NCBI RefSeq assembly: GCF_003261055.1
Contig: NZ_CP030073.1
Location: forward strand, 6,882,001 to 6,946,000
Source of the DNA: Streptomyces cadmiisoli
GTDB taxonomy: Bacteria; Actinomycetota; Actinomycetes; Streptomycetales; Streptomycetaceae
DNA length: 64,000 nt
Direction of reading: 5' to 3'
Part shown: piece by piece, positions 8,301-15,726 of the stretch
How positions within the stretch are numbered: the first letter of the stretch is position 1
Layout: each line of letters starts with the position of its first letter
Made by a program: the position numbers and the translations under genes
The notes under the pieces: generated by a model
The model's database searches: none
What the model was told of the DNA's origin: nothing
What the model saw: only the letters and a program-made list of their open reading frames with translations

Positions 8301-9240
8301 CGGTCGCCTCGGTCGGCCCGTAGGTGTTCCAGACCTCGCGCCCCTCGGTCACCAGCCGCTGCGCCAGCTCGGGCGGACAGGCCTCACCGCCGAAGATCAG
8401 CAGACGTACGTCGTTGAGGGTCTCCGGCTCCCAGAGCGCGGCCAGCGTCGGCACCGTCGACACGACGGTGATCTCCTGCTCCACCAGCCACGGTCCGAGA
8501 TCCGCGCCGCTGCGCACCTGCGACCGGGGCACGGGCACCAGACAGGCCCCGTACCGCCACGCCAGCCACATCTCCTCGCACGACGCGTCGAACGCGACGG
8601 ACAGTCCCGCCATCACCCGGTCCCCGGGCCCGATCGGGTCGTCCACCAGGAACAGGGCGGCCTCGGCGTCCACGAACGCGGCGGCGCTGCGATGGCTCAC
8701 GGCCACGCCCTTGGGTCTGCCGGTCGAGCCGGAGGTGAAGATGATCCACGCGTCGTGCCCGGCCGTCGGGCGGGCGGCGGGCACGTCACCGCGGGAAAGG
8801 ACGGTCAGCTGGTGCCCCGCGCCCACCACGGCCCGCACCCCGGCCTCCGCGAACACCAGCTCGGCCCGTTCGTCCGGGTCCTCGGCGTCCACCGGCACAT
8901 AGGCGGCCCCGGCGGCCAGTACGGCGAGGATCGCCACGTAGAGGTCGTTGGTCCCGGACGGGACCCGCACCCCCACCCGGTCCCCGAGCCCCACCCCGGC
9001 ACCGGAGAGTCGCCGGCGCAGCCGCTCCACCTCGGCGGCCAGCGCGCGATAGGTCAGACGCGCGGTGCCGTCGTCGAGGGCGAGCTCCTCCGGGTGGGCC
9101 CGTACGGACGCGTCGAGGACGTCGACGAGCGTGCGGGGAGAGGCCGCAGATCCTCCGGAGAATCGGGCGGTGTCACCGAACCGCTCGCGGATCTCTTCGT
9201 CGAGCAGGCCGAGAGCACTGCTCTCGTGTATGGCTGCCAT
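5374..9240 (-). CDS. Pls/PosA-like membrane NRPS (adenylation-thiolation-membrane acyltransferase-like)
   Basis: The 1288-residue protein has the architecture of epsilon-poly-L-lysine synthetase (Pls, about 1.3 kb-residues from memory). An adenylation domain spans about 40-500, with IIFTSGSTGRPKG at 166-178, NTYGPTEATV at 305-314, YRSGDLV at 388-394 and RTSGKVDRN at 490-498. A thiolation domain follows with the phosphopantetheine serine in GGGSL (S549). Then come hydrophobic segments from about 605 onward interleaved with three left-handed beta-helix, hexapeptide-type soluble regions. The pocket residues read D218 A219 E222 S261 I282 G284 T306 V314 V315 K494, a lysine-type code. There is no condensation or thioesterase domain. 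The product is probably a homopolymer of a diamino acid, possibly silent. The gene is first in a two-gene unit with the M1 peptidase. Confidence 0.9.
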   Translation of the reverse strand: MAAIHESSALGLLDEEIRERFGDTARFSGGSAASPRTLVDVLDASVRAHPEELALDDGTARLTYRALAAEVERLRRRLSGAGVGLGDRVGVRVPSGTNDLYVAILAVLAAGAAYVPVDAEDPDERAELVFAEAGVRAVVGAGHQLTVLSRGDVPAARPTAGHDAWIIFTSGSTGRPKGVAVSHRSAAAFVDAEAALFLVDDPIGPGDRVMAGLSVAFDASCEEMWLAWRYGACLVPVPRSQVRSGADLGPWLVEQEITVVSTVPTLAALWEPETLNDVRLLIFGGEACPPELAQRLVTEGREVWNTYGPTEATVVACASLMGGEEPVRIGLPLRGWELAVVDEAGEPVPMGGSGQLVIGGVGLARYLDAEKDAEKYAPLPSLGWERAYRSGDLVRAEPEGLVFLGRADEQIKLGGRRIELGEVDAALQSLPGVAGAAAAVRTARSGNQLLVGYVVTQDGWDAAKAVRRLRAELPAALVPLLAPVDDLPTRTSGKVDRNALPWPLQGLETGGRAEQLYGTEAWLAEQWTEVLGIPVSAASDDFFAIGGGSLAAAQLTTRLRTRYPSAAVLDIYQQPTLRKLARRLEESVQEDGATRFVTPVPRRAQALQLLLLVPLFTLLGLRWTVVLTALGNLLGGYSWLPTASWWLVGAGAVLFFSPPGRLAIGAGGARLLLRGVRPGRYPRGGGVHLRLWAAERLAEAAGATSLTGSWLERYARALGAKVGPEVDLHSLPPVTGLLKLGRGAAVESEVDLSGYWLDGDRLEIGSVKVGAHAVVGTRSMLFPGARVGKRAEVAPGSAVAGQVPTGQRWAGAPAVKLGKAKRNWPEQRPARGTYWRFMYGVTGVALGALPLVSGGAALLVAGLFVAPGAGLGEALRGAAAALVPGTLAFGLVYALLILAGVRLLSLGLREGTHPTHSRVGWQVWTVTQLMDRSRDTLFPLYAGLVTPVWLRLLGMRIGKGAEVSTVLALPSLTTVGDGAFLADDTLTAPYELGGGWMRIGRAEIGRRAFLGNSGMTAPGRSVPDGGLVGVLSATPKKAKKGSSYLGLPPVKLPRSASDGDRSRTFDPPARLLWARGLVELCRIVPVFCSAGLAVLTVAALCALGDLAWLLGGFVLLAAGAAAGLVSVLAKWALVGRHRSGEHPLWSGFVWRNELADTFVEVLAVPWLAGAVLGTPVTNVWLRGLGARIGKGVWIESYWLPEADLVTLEDAVGVNRGCVLQTHLFHDRILRTDTVVIREGATLGPGGIVLPGSTVGKRTTLGPASLVMAAESVPDDTRWLGNPIEAWRR

Positions 9241-9523
9241 CGGTCCTCGCGTCTCGAGCCCGGAAGCCTCCGGGGCGCTGGCGGGCCCGCAGGTCTGCCT
9301 GGGGTTGTCCGGCTCCAGCTCCGTAACAAGCCGGAAATTTTAGTACGACGCTAGATTCGTCGGCGGATCGCGGCCACTCGGGAGGGCTGTCGGAGGGACC
9401 CGTGGCCGGGTGGGCACACCCCGTGACCTCGTGTCCTCGCACCGGGCGAGAGATGCCCCACACGGCGGCCCGAACGTCCCCGGGCAAAGCAAAAGACCCC
9501 TGGTGAACAGGGGTCTCAGCCGG
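9241..9523. other. intergenic region upstream of the NRPS gene and downstream of tRNA-Leu
   Basis: This 283-bp gap must contain the promoter of the NRPS/M1 unit (minus strand). A TAAAAT-like hexamer lies in the A+T-rich patch near 9335-9345, but no convincing -35 is evident. The remainder is occupied by the tRNA terminator at 9486-9516. No protein gene is seen. Confidence 0.4.
9486..9516 (-). terminator. rho-independent terminator of tRNA-Leu
   Basis: An 8-bp stem (9494-9501 with 9509-9516, 7-nt loop) is followed on the minus strand by TTTGCTTT (9493-9486). It lies 7 nt beyond the tRNA 3' end, a classical intrinsic terminator. Confidence 0.85.
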
Positions 9524-9608
9524 TGTCCGAGGGGGGACTTGAACCCCCACGCCCGATAAAGGGCACTAGCACCTCAAGCTAGCGCGTCTGCCATTCCGCC
9601 ACCCGGAC
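9524..9608 (-). tRNA. tRNA-Leu (anticodon GAG)
   Basis: Read on the minus strand, the 85-nt sequence folds as a class II tRNA. The 7-bp acceptor stem GTCCGGG pairs with CTCGGAC, with discriminator A at 9524. The anticodon stem CTAGC/GCTAG encloses the loop TTGAGGT (anticodon GAG). A long variable arm and a T arm GGGGG-TTCAAGT-CCCCC follow. The 3' CCA is not encoded (CCG follows). It decodes CUC/CUU leucine codons; CUC is very common in this genome. Confidence 0.97.
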
Positions 9609-9803
9609 AAGGTGTCTGTCGCGCTGGGTTTCCCCCGCGGCGACGACGTAAACATTACCAGGCTTTCGGGGGTGGCCGATCACACCCCGTGCCGTCGCGC
9701 CCCCGTGAACGCCCCGTGACGGACCGGGACCGCCCTTGGGGCAGGACCTGCCTCGGGGGGAGGATGTGAGGGACCACCAGCGGCGACTGCGGGAGGAAAC
9801 AGC

Positions 9804-11129
9804 GTGAGCCAGACGGGCACGACCGAAGGCGTCACCGGCCAGGACGAGGTCGTCGACCTCTGCCGCGAGCTGATCCGGATCGACACCAGCAACTACGGCG
9901 ACCACTCGGGTCCTGGCGAGCGCAAGGCGGCCGAGTACGTCGCCGAGAAGCTCGCCGAGGTGGGCCTCGAACCGCAGATCTTCGAATCCCACCAGGGTCG
10001 TGCCTCCACCGTGGCCCGTATCGAGGGCGAGGACCCCACCCGGCCCGCGCTGCTCATCCACGGCCACCTCGACGTCGTACCGGCGAACGCGGCCGACTGG
10101 ACCCACCACCCCTTCTCCGGCGAGGTCGCCGACGGATGCGTGTGGGGCCGCGGCGCCGTCGACATGAAGGACATGGACGCGATGACGCTCGCGGTCGTCC
10201 GCGACCGGCTGCGCACCGGCCGCAAGCCCCCGCGCGACATCGTGCTGGCCTTCCTCGCCGACGAGGAGGCGGGCGGGACCTGGGGCGCGCGCCACCTGGT
10301 CGACCGGCACCCCGAGCTGTTCGAGGGCGTGACCGAGGCCATCGGCGAGGTCGGCGGCTTCTCCTTCACCGTCAACGAGAAGCTGCGGCTCTACCTGGTG
10401 GAGACCGCCCAGAAGGGCATGCACTGGATGCGGCTCACCGTCGACGGCACCGCCGGCCACGGCTCGATGACCAACGACGACAACGCCATCACCGAACTGT
10501 GCGAGGCCGTCGGACGGCTCGGCCGGCACACCTGGCCGGTGCGGGTCACCAAGACCGTGCGGTCCTTCCTCGACGAGCTGTCGGACGCGCTGGGCACCGA
10601 GCTCGACCCGGAGAACATGGACGAGACGCTCGCCAAGCTGGGCGGTATCGCCAAGATGGTCGGCGCCACCCTGCGCAACTCGGCCGCGCCCACCATGCTC
10701 GGCGCCGGATACAAGGTCAACGTCATCCCGGGCCAGGCGACCGCCCATGTCGACGGACGGTTCCTGCCCGGCTACGAGGAGGAGTTCCTCGCCGACCTCG
10801 ACCGCATCCTCGGCCCGCGCGTGCGCCGTGAGGACGTGCACGGCGACAAGGCCCTGGAGACCGACTTCGACGGCAAGCTCGTCGACGCCATGCAGAGCGC
10901 GCTGAGCGCCGAGGACCCGATCGCGCGGGCCGTGCCGTACATGCTCTCCGGTGGCACCGACGCCAAGTCCTTCGACGACCTGGGCATCCGCTGCTTCGGC
11001 TTCGCCCCGCTCCAGCTGCCGCCGGAACTGGACTTCGCCGGCATGTTCCACGGTGTCGACGAGCGAGTGCCGGTCGACGGCCTGAAGTTCGGGGTGCGGG
11101 TGCTCGACCGTTTCATCGACGCGTCCTGA
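9804..11129 (+). CDS. M20 family metallopeptidase (dipeptidase/deacylase)
   Basis: The 441-residue protein belongs to the M20/ArgE/DapE/CPG2 family of di-zinc hydrolases. Metal and catalytic positions are visible: H88 and D90 in HGHLDVVP, D120 in WGRGAVDMKD, and E154/E155 in LADEEAGG. A dimerisation (lid) domain runs from about 185 to 330 and contains MHWMRLTVDGTAGHGSM. A late metal histidine is in AGMFHGVDERVP. The GTG start is supported by GGGAGGAA five bases upstream. It is monocistronic, just past the tRNA gene and before the chaplins. The substrate (peptide, acyl amino acid or carbamate) is not determinable. Confidence 0.92.
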   Translation: MSQTGTTEGVTGQDEVVDLCRELIRIDTSNYGDHSGPGERKAAEYVAEKLAEVGLEPQIFESHQGRASTVARIEGEDPTRPALLIHGHLDVVPANAADWTHHPFSGEVADGCVWGRGAVDMKDMDAMTLAVVRDRLRTGRKPPRDIVLAFLADEEAGGTWGARHLVDRHPELFEGVTEAIGEVGGFSFTVNEKLRLYLVETAQKGMHWMRLTVDGTAGHGSMTNDDNAITELCEAVGRLGRHTWPVRVTKTVRSFLDELSDALGTELDPENMDETLAKLGGIAKMVGATLRNSAAPTMLGAGYKVNVIPGQATAHVDGRFLPGYEEEFLADLDRILGPRVRREDVHGDKALETDFDGKLVDAMQSALSAEDPIARAVPYMLSGGTDAKSFDDLGIRCFGFAPLQLPPELDFAGMFHGVDERVPVDGLKFGVRVLDRFIDAS

Positions 11130-11285
11130 ATTGGCCTGGTTGAACGACACTTCAGAATTCGCCTGCGCGTGCGGGGTCGACTGAGACGGGTGAATGCGCT
11201 CATCAGGTCGTAGCTAAATCGGCTCTCCTCAGTTGTAGGTGATGTGATCCGCTGCTTGGGGTCGCATTGCCAACAAGGAGGAATA

Positions 11286-11519
11286 ATGATCAAGAAGGTC
11301 GTCGCTGCTGCGGCTGCTACCGGTGGTCTGGTTCTCGCGGGCGCGGGCCTCGCCGTCGCGGACTCCGGTGCTCAGGGTGCGGCCGTGCACTCCCCGGGTG
11401 TCGTTTCCGGCAACGTCGTTCAGGTGCCGGTGCACATCCCGGTGAACGCCTGCGGCAACACCATCTCGGTTATCGGGCTGCTGAACCCCGCCTTCGGCAA
11501 CTACTGCGTCAACAAGTGA
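11286..11519 (+). CDS. chpH: short chaplin ChpH
   Basis: The 77-residue precursor has a signal peptide (1-25, ending AVA) and a single chaplin domain with the paired cysteines C56 and C74 and the signatures [23 protein letters not shown] and LLNPAFGN. Chaplins assemble into amyloid-like rodlets that make aerial hyphae and spores hydrophobic. ChpH is one of the short chaplins that is itself surface active. The ATG is preceded by an excellent AAGGAGG at 11275-11281; the open frame extends further upstream but without family similarity. Chaplins are normally controlled by the ECF sigma factor BldN. I could not place its promoter with confidence in the 156-bp upstream gap. Confidence 0.97.
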   Translation: MIKKVVAAAAATGGLVLAGAGLAVADSGAQGAAVHSPGVVSGNVVQVPVHIPVNACGNTISVIGLLNPAFGNYCVNK

Positions 11520-11547
11520 CGCTGCCTTTCTGAGGTTCGTCCACGCC

Positions 11548-11586
11548 GTCGGTCCCGGAGCGCACGCCATGCGCTCCGGGACCGAC
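11548..11586 (+). terminator. hairpin terminator between chpH and chpC
   Basis: A perfect 17-bp stem (11548-11564 with 11570-11586) with a 5-nt loop (cgcca) begins 29 bp after the chpH stop. It implies that chpC has its own promoter or depends on read-through. Confidence 0.8.
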
Positions 11587-11631
11587 CGGTCTCTCCACGT
11601 AGTTTCCGAGGGTGAAGGCAGAGATTCAGCA

Positions 11632-12510
11632 ATGCGACAGGTCACCCGCAAGGGTCTGATGACCGTGGCGGCCGCGACCGGCGTGATCGCCGCCGCGGGC
11701 GCCCAGGCCGCCCACGCCGACTCCGGCGCGTACGGCTCCAGTTCGCGCTCGCCGGGCGTGCTGTCCGGCAACACCGTGCAAGCACCCGTGCACGTTCCGG
11801 TCAACATCTGCGGCAACACCGTCAACGTCGTCGGGGTGCTCAACCCCGCGGTCGGCAACTCCTGCGCCAACGACGGAGGCGGGAAGCAGGCGGGCGGCGC
11901 GCAGGCGGGCGGGCACGCCACGGGTTCGCCCGGCGTCGGCTCGGGCAACCACGTCCAGGTGCCGGTCCACGTACCGGTCAACGCGTGCGGCAACACCGTC
12001 ACCGTGATCGGTCTCGGCAACGCGGCCGTGGGCAACGAGTGCGCGAACGACAGCTCCGGCGACGGCACGACGCCGCCTGGGAATCCGGGAAATCCGGGAG
12101 AGCCGGGTAATCCGGGGGAGCCCGGTAACCCGGGGGAGCCGGGTAATCCGGGGGAGCCGGGTAATCCGGGGGAGCCCGGTAACCCGGGAGAGCCGGGTAA
12201 TCCGGGGGAGCCCGGGAATCCGGGAGAGCCGGGTAATCCGGGGGAGCCCGGGAATCCGGGAGAGCCCGGAAATCCCGGAGAGCCGGGTAATCCCGGGGAG
12301 CCCGGTAACCCGGGCAACCCGCCCACCTCGGGTGAGAACCCGGACGACGACGGCTCGACCGGGTCCAACCAGCCCGGCGGCCAGTCCGGCGGCAGCGGTG
12401 CGCTCGCGGAGACCGGCAGCGAGCTGCCGCTCGGCGCCGCCGCGTCGCTGGGCCTCGGAGCACTCGCGGCCGGCGCGGTCCTGTACCGCAGGGCGCGCGC
12501 GTCGGCGTAA
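11632..12510 (+). CDS. chpC: long, sortase-anchored chaplin ChpC with collagen-like linker
   Basis: The 292-residue precursor has a signal peptide (1-29). Two chaplin domains follow (about 30-80 with C60/C78; about 97-140 with C119/C137). Next comes a collagen-like linker of 12 GEP-containing hexads (about 150-232) and a Ser/Gly-rich spacer. The C-terminal sortase signal has LAETG at 258-262, a hydrophobic helix and the tail RRARASA. Long chaplins are attached to peptidoglycan by class E sortases and nucleate the rodlet layer made by the short chaplins. The ATG at 11632 gives a normal signal peptide; its Shine-Dalgarno is weak. Known ChpC proteins have a repeat-poor linker as far as I recall, so the length of this one is unusual. 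Confidence 0.93.
   Translation: MRQVTRKGLMTVAAATGVIAAAGAQAAHADSGAYGSSSRSPGVLSGNTVQAPVHVPVNICGNTVNVVGVLNPAVGNSCANDGGGKQAGGAQAGGHATGSPGVGSGNHVQVPVHVPVNACGNTVTVIGLGNAAVGNECANDSSGDGTTPPGNPGNPGEPGNPGEPGNPGEPGNPGEPGNPGEPGNPGEPGNPGEPGNPGEPGNPGEPGNPGEPGNPGEPGNPGEPGNPGNPPTSGENPDDDGSTGSNQPGGQSGGSGALAETGSELPLGAAASLGLGALAAGAVLYRRARASA
12079..12320 (+). repeat. 18-bp tandem repeat encoding Gly-Asn-Pro-Gly-Glu-Pro
   Basis: About 13 copies of an 18-bp unit, resembling ccgggtaatccgggggag with synonymous variation, encode (GNPGEP)n inside chpC. Differences are almost all at third positions, so the amino-acid pattern is kept. Every third residue is Gly and every third is Pro, the collagen pattern. The array should be prone to slippage and copy-number change. 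Confidence 0.95.
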
Positions 12511-12523
12511 CGGCGCGCGGAAA

Positions 12524-12557
12524 CGGAGCGGGTCCTGCCGCGGCGGGGCCCGCTCCG
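12524..12557 (+). terminator. hairpin downstream of chpC
   Basis: A 9-bp stem (12524-12532 with 12549-12557) starts 14 bp after the chpC stop codon. It lies between chpC and the convergent small gene ending at 12579. Confidence 0.65.
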
Positions 12558-12578
12558 CCCTGAGTGCGGTGCCTCAGC

Positions 12579-12767
12579 TCACCACGTGGCGCGTACCTGG
12601 CGGATGATCCGCCTCCGCAGCCGCACTCTGCGGCTGCCGTCACGCAGCAGGCTCAGGCGGTGCAACTCCCAGTGTCCGTACTCGGCGTGGTCGGTCAGCA
12701 GGCGTGCGGTGTCCTTGCGGGAGACCCCGCGAGGTACGTACACGTCGACAAATTCGTATTCCGGCAT
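12579..12767 (-). CDS. DUF5703 family small basic protein
   Basis: The 62-residue protein begins MPEYEFVDVYVPRGVSR and ends in an arginine-rich tail (RRVRLRRRIIRQVRATW), which suggests nucleic-acid or membrane-surface binding. It matches the small conserved Streptomyces family next to chpC as I remember it. Function is unknown. It is convergent with chpC and divergent from the gene at 12815, with only 47 bp between the two start codons. Confidence 0.8.
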   Translation of the reverse strand: MPEYEFVDVYVPRGVSRKDTARLLTDHAEYGHWELHRLSLLRDGSRRVRLRRRIIRQVRATW

Positions 12768-12814
12768 CGCATCTATTGTGCGGGCACGGGCCGGGTACGG
12801 ATAGCGTCTGCACT

Positions 12815-13528
12815 ATGTCTGATGCTGCGCAGCCCACCGCTGCCGAGGTACGCGCCGCCGCCGAGGCGGTCAAGACCGCGCTCGACCGCCATCTGGCCGC
12901 GGTCGAACGCCGGTCGGGGGATGACGACCCGGCTGTCTACGAGGCGTTCAACGAGCTGGCCGCGGCCGCGGAAGCGTACGACGAGCTGCTCTACGACCGT
13001 TACGACGAGGTCACCCCCTTCGAGATTCCCGGCGCCGAGGACGCCCTGCCGTACACGGGTCCCGAGGAACCGAACGCGCTCAGTGTGCTGATCCGCCGCG
13101 ACTACGCGGTCGCGGAGCCCCAGCGGTTGATCGCGCAGGCACAGCGGATCGAGGCGGCGGACGACGACGGCACGGACACCGAGGCCGGCAGCACGGTCCA
13201 CGGGGCGCTGGGCGTCCTGTTCGGCGAGTTCGAACCGGACGAGATCGCCTCCCGCCACAAGGAGTTCGGGCTGGAGGAGGGCGACTCCACGCTGTGGGTC
13301 ACGGCCGCGGACGACCCGGCCGACCCCGGAGAGTGGCTCGAGGCGCCGTTCGAGGGTGTCGACCCGCAGCGCGTGGTCTGCCGCTTCGACGTCAGCGCGG
13401 TCTTCGACGACGAACCCGACGACGACATCGGGGACGACCTCGCCGACGAGGAGGAGACCGAGGAGCTCGACGACGGGCTGGAGCTCGACGAGGACGAGGA
13501 CCTGGAACCGCTGGACGCCGAGCGCTGA
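12815..13528 (+). CDS. conserved hypothetical protein with highly acidic C terminus
   Basis: The 237-residue protein has a helical N-terminal region (5-65) with AAAEAVKTALDRHLAAVERRSG and ELAAAAEAYDELLYDRYDEV. A central conserved region (70-170) includes LSVLIRRDYAVAEPQRL and HGALGVLFGEFEPDEIASRHKEFG. The last 45 residues are almost entirely Asp/Glu. No enzyme motif was recognised and no signal peptide or membrane segment is present. A TAGCGT hexamer (12802-12807) ends 7 nt before the ATG and there is no Shine-Dalgarno, so the mRNA is probably leaderless. Confidence 0.85.
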   Translation: MSDAAQPTAAEVRAAAEAVKTALDRHLAAVERRSGDDDPAVYEAFNELAAAAEAYDELLYDRYDEVTPFEIPGAEDALPYTGPEEPNALSVLIRRDYAVAEPQRLIAQAQRIEAADDDGTDTEAGSTVHGALGVLFGEFEPDEIASRHKEFGLEEGDSTLWVTAADDPADPGEWLEAPFEGVDPQRVVCRFDVSAVFDDEPDDDIGDDLADEEETEELDDGLELDEDEDLEPLDAER

Positions 13529-13545
13529 CCGGCGGCACCGGCAAG

Positions 13546-13586
13546 GACAGCGGCGGCCCCGGACATCCCGGTGGCCGCCGCTTGTC
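13546..13586. terminator. hairpin between convergent genes
   Basis: A stem of 9 perfect pairs (13550-13558 with 13573-13581), extendable with one bulge, lies between the convergent genes ending at 13528 (+) and 13615 (-). Confidence 0.55.
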
Positions 13587-13614
13587 ATGACACGACCGCG
13601 GACGCGGCCCCGGC

Positions 13615-15726
13615 TCAGCCGGCCGCGGTCTCCTGCGCGGTCAGCAGCAGGGGCAGCCTGGTCGTCCGGGGCTTCGCCGCGACCTCCGCGACGGCCCGGG
13701 GCAGGGCCTGCTCCACACCGTGCACCACGGAAAGATGCCGCTCCGCCCGCCCGAAGGCCGTGTACACCCAGGGCCGGCTCAGGGCCTGGGCGGCATCGCC
13801 CGGGAGCACCACGACGACAGCCGGCCAGCGGCCGCCCACCGCCTGGTGCGCGGTCAGTGCCCATCCGTGCCGGACGCACTGCTCGACCTGCTCCTTCGGC
13901 ACGACGACGGGGGCACCGGCGCAGGTCAGACGCAGCCCCTCGGCGTCGGCTCCGACGACCTGGCCCGGCACCGTACGCCCCGGGGCCGGGGAGTAGGCGA
14001 TCCGGTCTCCTGGGTCGAATCCGCCGAACCGCCCGGGGCCGGGGTTGAGCCGTTCCTTCAGCGCGGCGTTCAGCGCGCGTGTGCCGGCCGCACCGCCGTG
14101 GCCCGGTGTGACGACCACGGTCTGCTCGGCGGGCACTCCGATGGCCCGCGGCACCGAGTCCGCGACGAGCTGCACGGTCCGGTGCACGGCCTCGCCCGCG
14201 TCCCGCACCGGGACGATCACGACCTCCTTGTCGGAGGCGTTGACCTGGAGCAGTTCGCCCGCGCCGACGCCGGACACCAGCTCGCCCAGGGGACCCGGGT
14301 CCGGCCGCCGCGAGGCGACCTGGGGACATCTGCGGGCCGCGAGCAGGTCCGCGAACACCCGCCCCGGTCCCACGGACCACAGCACCGAAGGATCACCGGC
14401 CAGCACCAGCCGGGCGCCGTCCGGCAGCGACTCGGTGAGCAGGGCGGCGGTCTCCACGTCGAGCTGGGGCGCGTCGAGGACGACGAGGAGATCGAGGTCC
14501 AGTGCGCCCTCCCGGTCACGGCCGGGCCCCTCGGCGCCGGACAGCAGACCGGTGACGGTGGCGATCCCCGAGTCGTCCCGCACCAGAGCCGAGAGCCGCT
14601 GCCGCCCGAGGGGGCCGTGCGTGGCGGCCCAGACGCGCAGCCCCATGCCGCGCGCCGCGTCCACCAGCACCGCGGCCTCGGCCCGGGACGCCTCTCCACC
14701 GGTGTGCAGCACCAGCCCGTGACCGGCCACGGCGCGGATCAGCTCGGCGGCCGACCCCCCGGCGGCCGTGGCGGCCCGCTCCCACTCCTCGGCCGGACCG
14801 TCCTCCTTGGGCACCGAGTTGATCAACCGGGCCAGACCGTCGGCGAGGCTCTCCTCCGCGAGGGCGTACCGCTCCAGTCCGACGAGCACACGCACCGGGC
14901 GCTCTTCGTCTTCCTCGCCCTCCTCGCCGTCCTCCCTCTCGTCCGGCTCCTCCAGGCCGTCCTGGAAAGCCAGCGCGTCGCCCTCCGCGAGGGCGCTCTG
15001 CACGGCCGCGTCCGGATCGGGCACCGCCCGCTGGGCCAGGGCGGCGACCAGTGCCGGCATCTCCAGGGCGGTGTGCCCGGCGAGCGCCGCCTGCTCCAGC
15101 AGCCAGACCGTCACGGCCCGGCCGCGCCGGTCGTCGTCCGGCCCGGACTCGGCGCCCAGCAGCGCGCGGGCGAACCCGTCCGCTTGCTCGGGCCGCACTC
15201 CGGCGACCCGGAGCAACTGCCACGGATCGGAGCGCAGCAGGTCGTCGGCGCCCTCGCCGAGCGCCGCCGCGGCCTGCGCCGCGAGTGTCTCGGGGGCGCC
15301 GCCTTCGCCCAGCACCAGTCCGACCGCCGCCACCAGCTGCGCCTCGGGCGCCGCCGGGGAGCTGTCGGCGAGCGGCTGCTGCCGCCGCACCGGCTCCGGC
15401 GCGGGCCGCCGGGGCGGCGGCTCCTCGAAGACGGTGGCGGCGGGCTTCGCGCCGCTCTCCACGGCCCGGACGGCGGCCAGCAGGTCGGCGGCCGTCCCGC
15501 TGAGCTTGCCCCCGGCCTCCACGGGCCCCGCCCTCTCCGCCTTGCGCCGCTCGATGCGCTCCCGCTCGATCCGCTGAGCCGCCAACTCGGCCGCGGCCTC
15601 CGACACATCGGCGCCCTGGGTCTCGGCGCCCCGGGTCTCCGGCTCGCCGCCCCCGGTGCTCTCGGGCTCGCCGGCCCCGGTGGTCTCGGGCTCGCCGCCG
15701 TCGGTGGACTCCGGCTCCGTGCTCAC
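13615..15726 (-). CDS. helix-hairpin-helix protein related to RecD2 helicases, with degenerate ATPase motifs
   Basis: The 703-residue protein has a low-complexity Glu/Gly/Thr-rich N terminus (1-40), a charged helix (45-66) and a helix-hairpin-helix-like region (about 155-190). A RecD-like two-lobed core covers about 320-690. Motif III is clear (LAGDPSVLWSVGPG, 442-455), and motifs V and VI are recognisable (GWALTAHQAVGG, 621-632; YTAFGRAERHL, 655-665). The P-loop is replaced by HTGGEASRAE (341-350) with no GKT, and the Walker B/DEAD position reads VVLDAP (415-420) instead of DE. It is therefore unlikely to hydrolyse ATP. The GTG start at 15726 overlaps the TGA of the aldo/keto reductase gene upstream (GTGA), indicating coupling. 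Confidence 0.8.
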   Translation of the reverse strand: MSTEPESTDGGEPETTGAGEPESTGGGEPETRGAETQGADVSEAAAELAAQRIERERIERRKAERAGPVEAGGKLSGTAADLLAAVRAVESGAKPAATVFEEPPPRRPAPEPVRRQQPLADSSPAAPEAQLVAAVGLVLGEGGAPETLAAQAAAALGEGADDLLRSDPWQLLRVAGVRPEQADGFARALLGAESGPDDDRRGRAVTVWLLEQAALAGHTALEMPALVAALAQRAVPDPDAAVQSALAEGDALAFQDGLEEPDEREDGEEGEEDEERPVRVLVGLERYALAEESLADGLARLINSVPKEDGPAEEWERAATAAGGSAAELIRAVAGHGLVLHTGGEASRAEAAVLVDAARGMGLRVWAATHGPLGRQRLSALVRDDSGIATVTGLLSGAEGPGRDREGALDLDLLVVLDAPQLDVETAALLTESLPDGARLVLAGDPSVLWSVGPGRVFADLLAARRCPQVASRRPDPGPLGELVSGVGAGELLQVNASDKEVVIVPVRDAGEAVHRTVQLVADSVPRAIGVPAEQTVVVTPGHGGAAGTRALNAALKERLNPGPGRFGGFDPGDRIAYSPAPGRTVPGQVVGADAEGLRLTCAGAPVVVPKEQVEQCVRHGWALTAHQAVGGRWPAVVVVLPGDAAQALSRPWVYTAFGRAERHLSVVHGVEQALPRAVAEVAAKPRTTRLPLLLTAQETAAG

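Noticed and set aside
5374..9240. Complete NRPS biosynthetic gene cluster
   Set aside because: There is no condensation or thioesterase domain, no tailoring or resistance genes and no further modules nearby; the Pls-like single-protein model fits better.
3840..9608. Genomic island containing the NRPS and M1 genes integrated at the 3' end of tRNA-Leu
   Set aside because: The position next to the tRNA 3' end is suggestive, but I found no integrase and no direct repeat of the tRNA 3' sequence on the far side, and base composition matches the neighbours.
11130..11285. BldN-type promoter of chpH
   Set aside because: A GAACG near 11142 could be a -35 of an ECF sigma factor, but I could not find a convincing -10 at the right distance, so I did not list it as a feature.
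12079..12320. Regularly spaced repeats as a CRISPR array
   Set aside because: The units are contiguous 18-bp repeats without spacers, in frame inside chpC, and no cas genes are present.
11229..12368. Antisense ORF opposite chpC encoding a long PGSPG-type repeat
   Set aside because: It is the complement of the 18-bp repeat array. The opposite strand has the signal peptide, chaplin domains and sortase signal, so this frame is a shadow.
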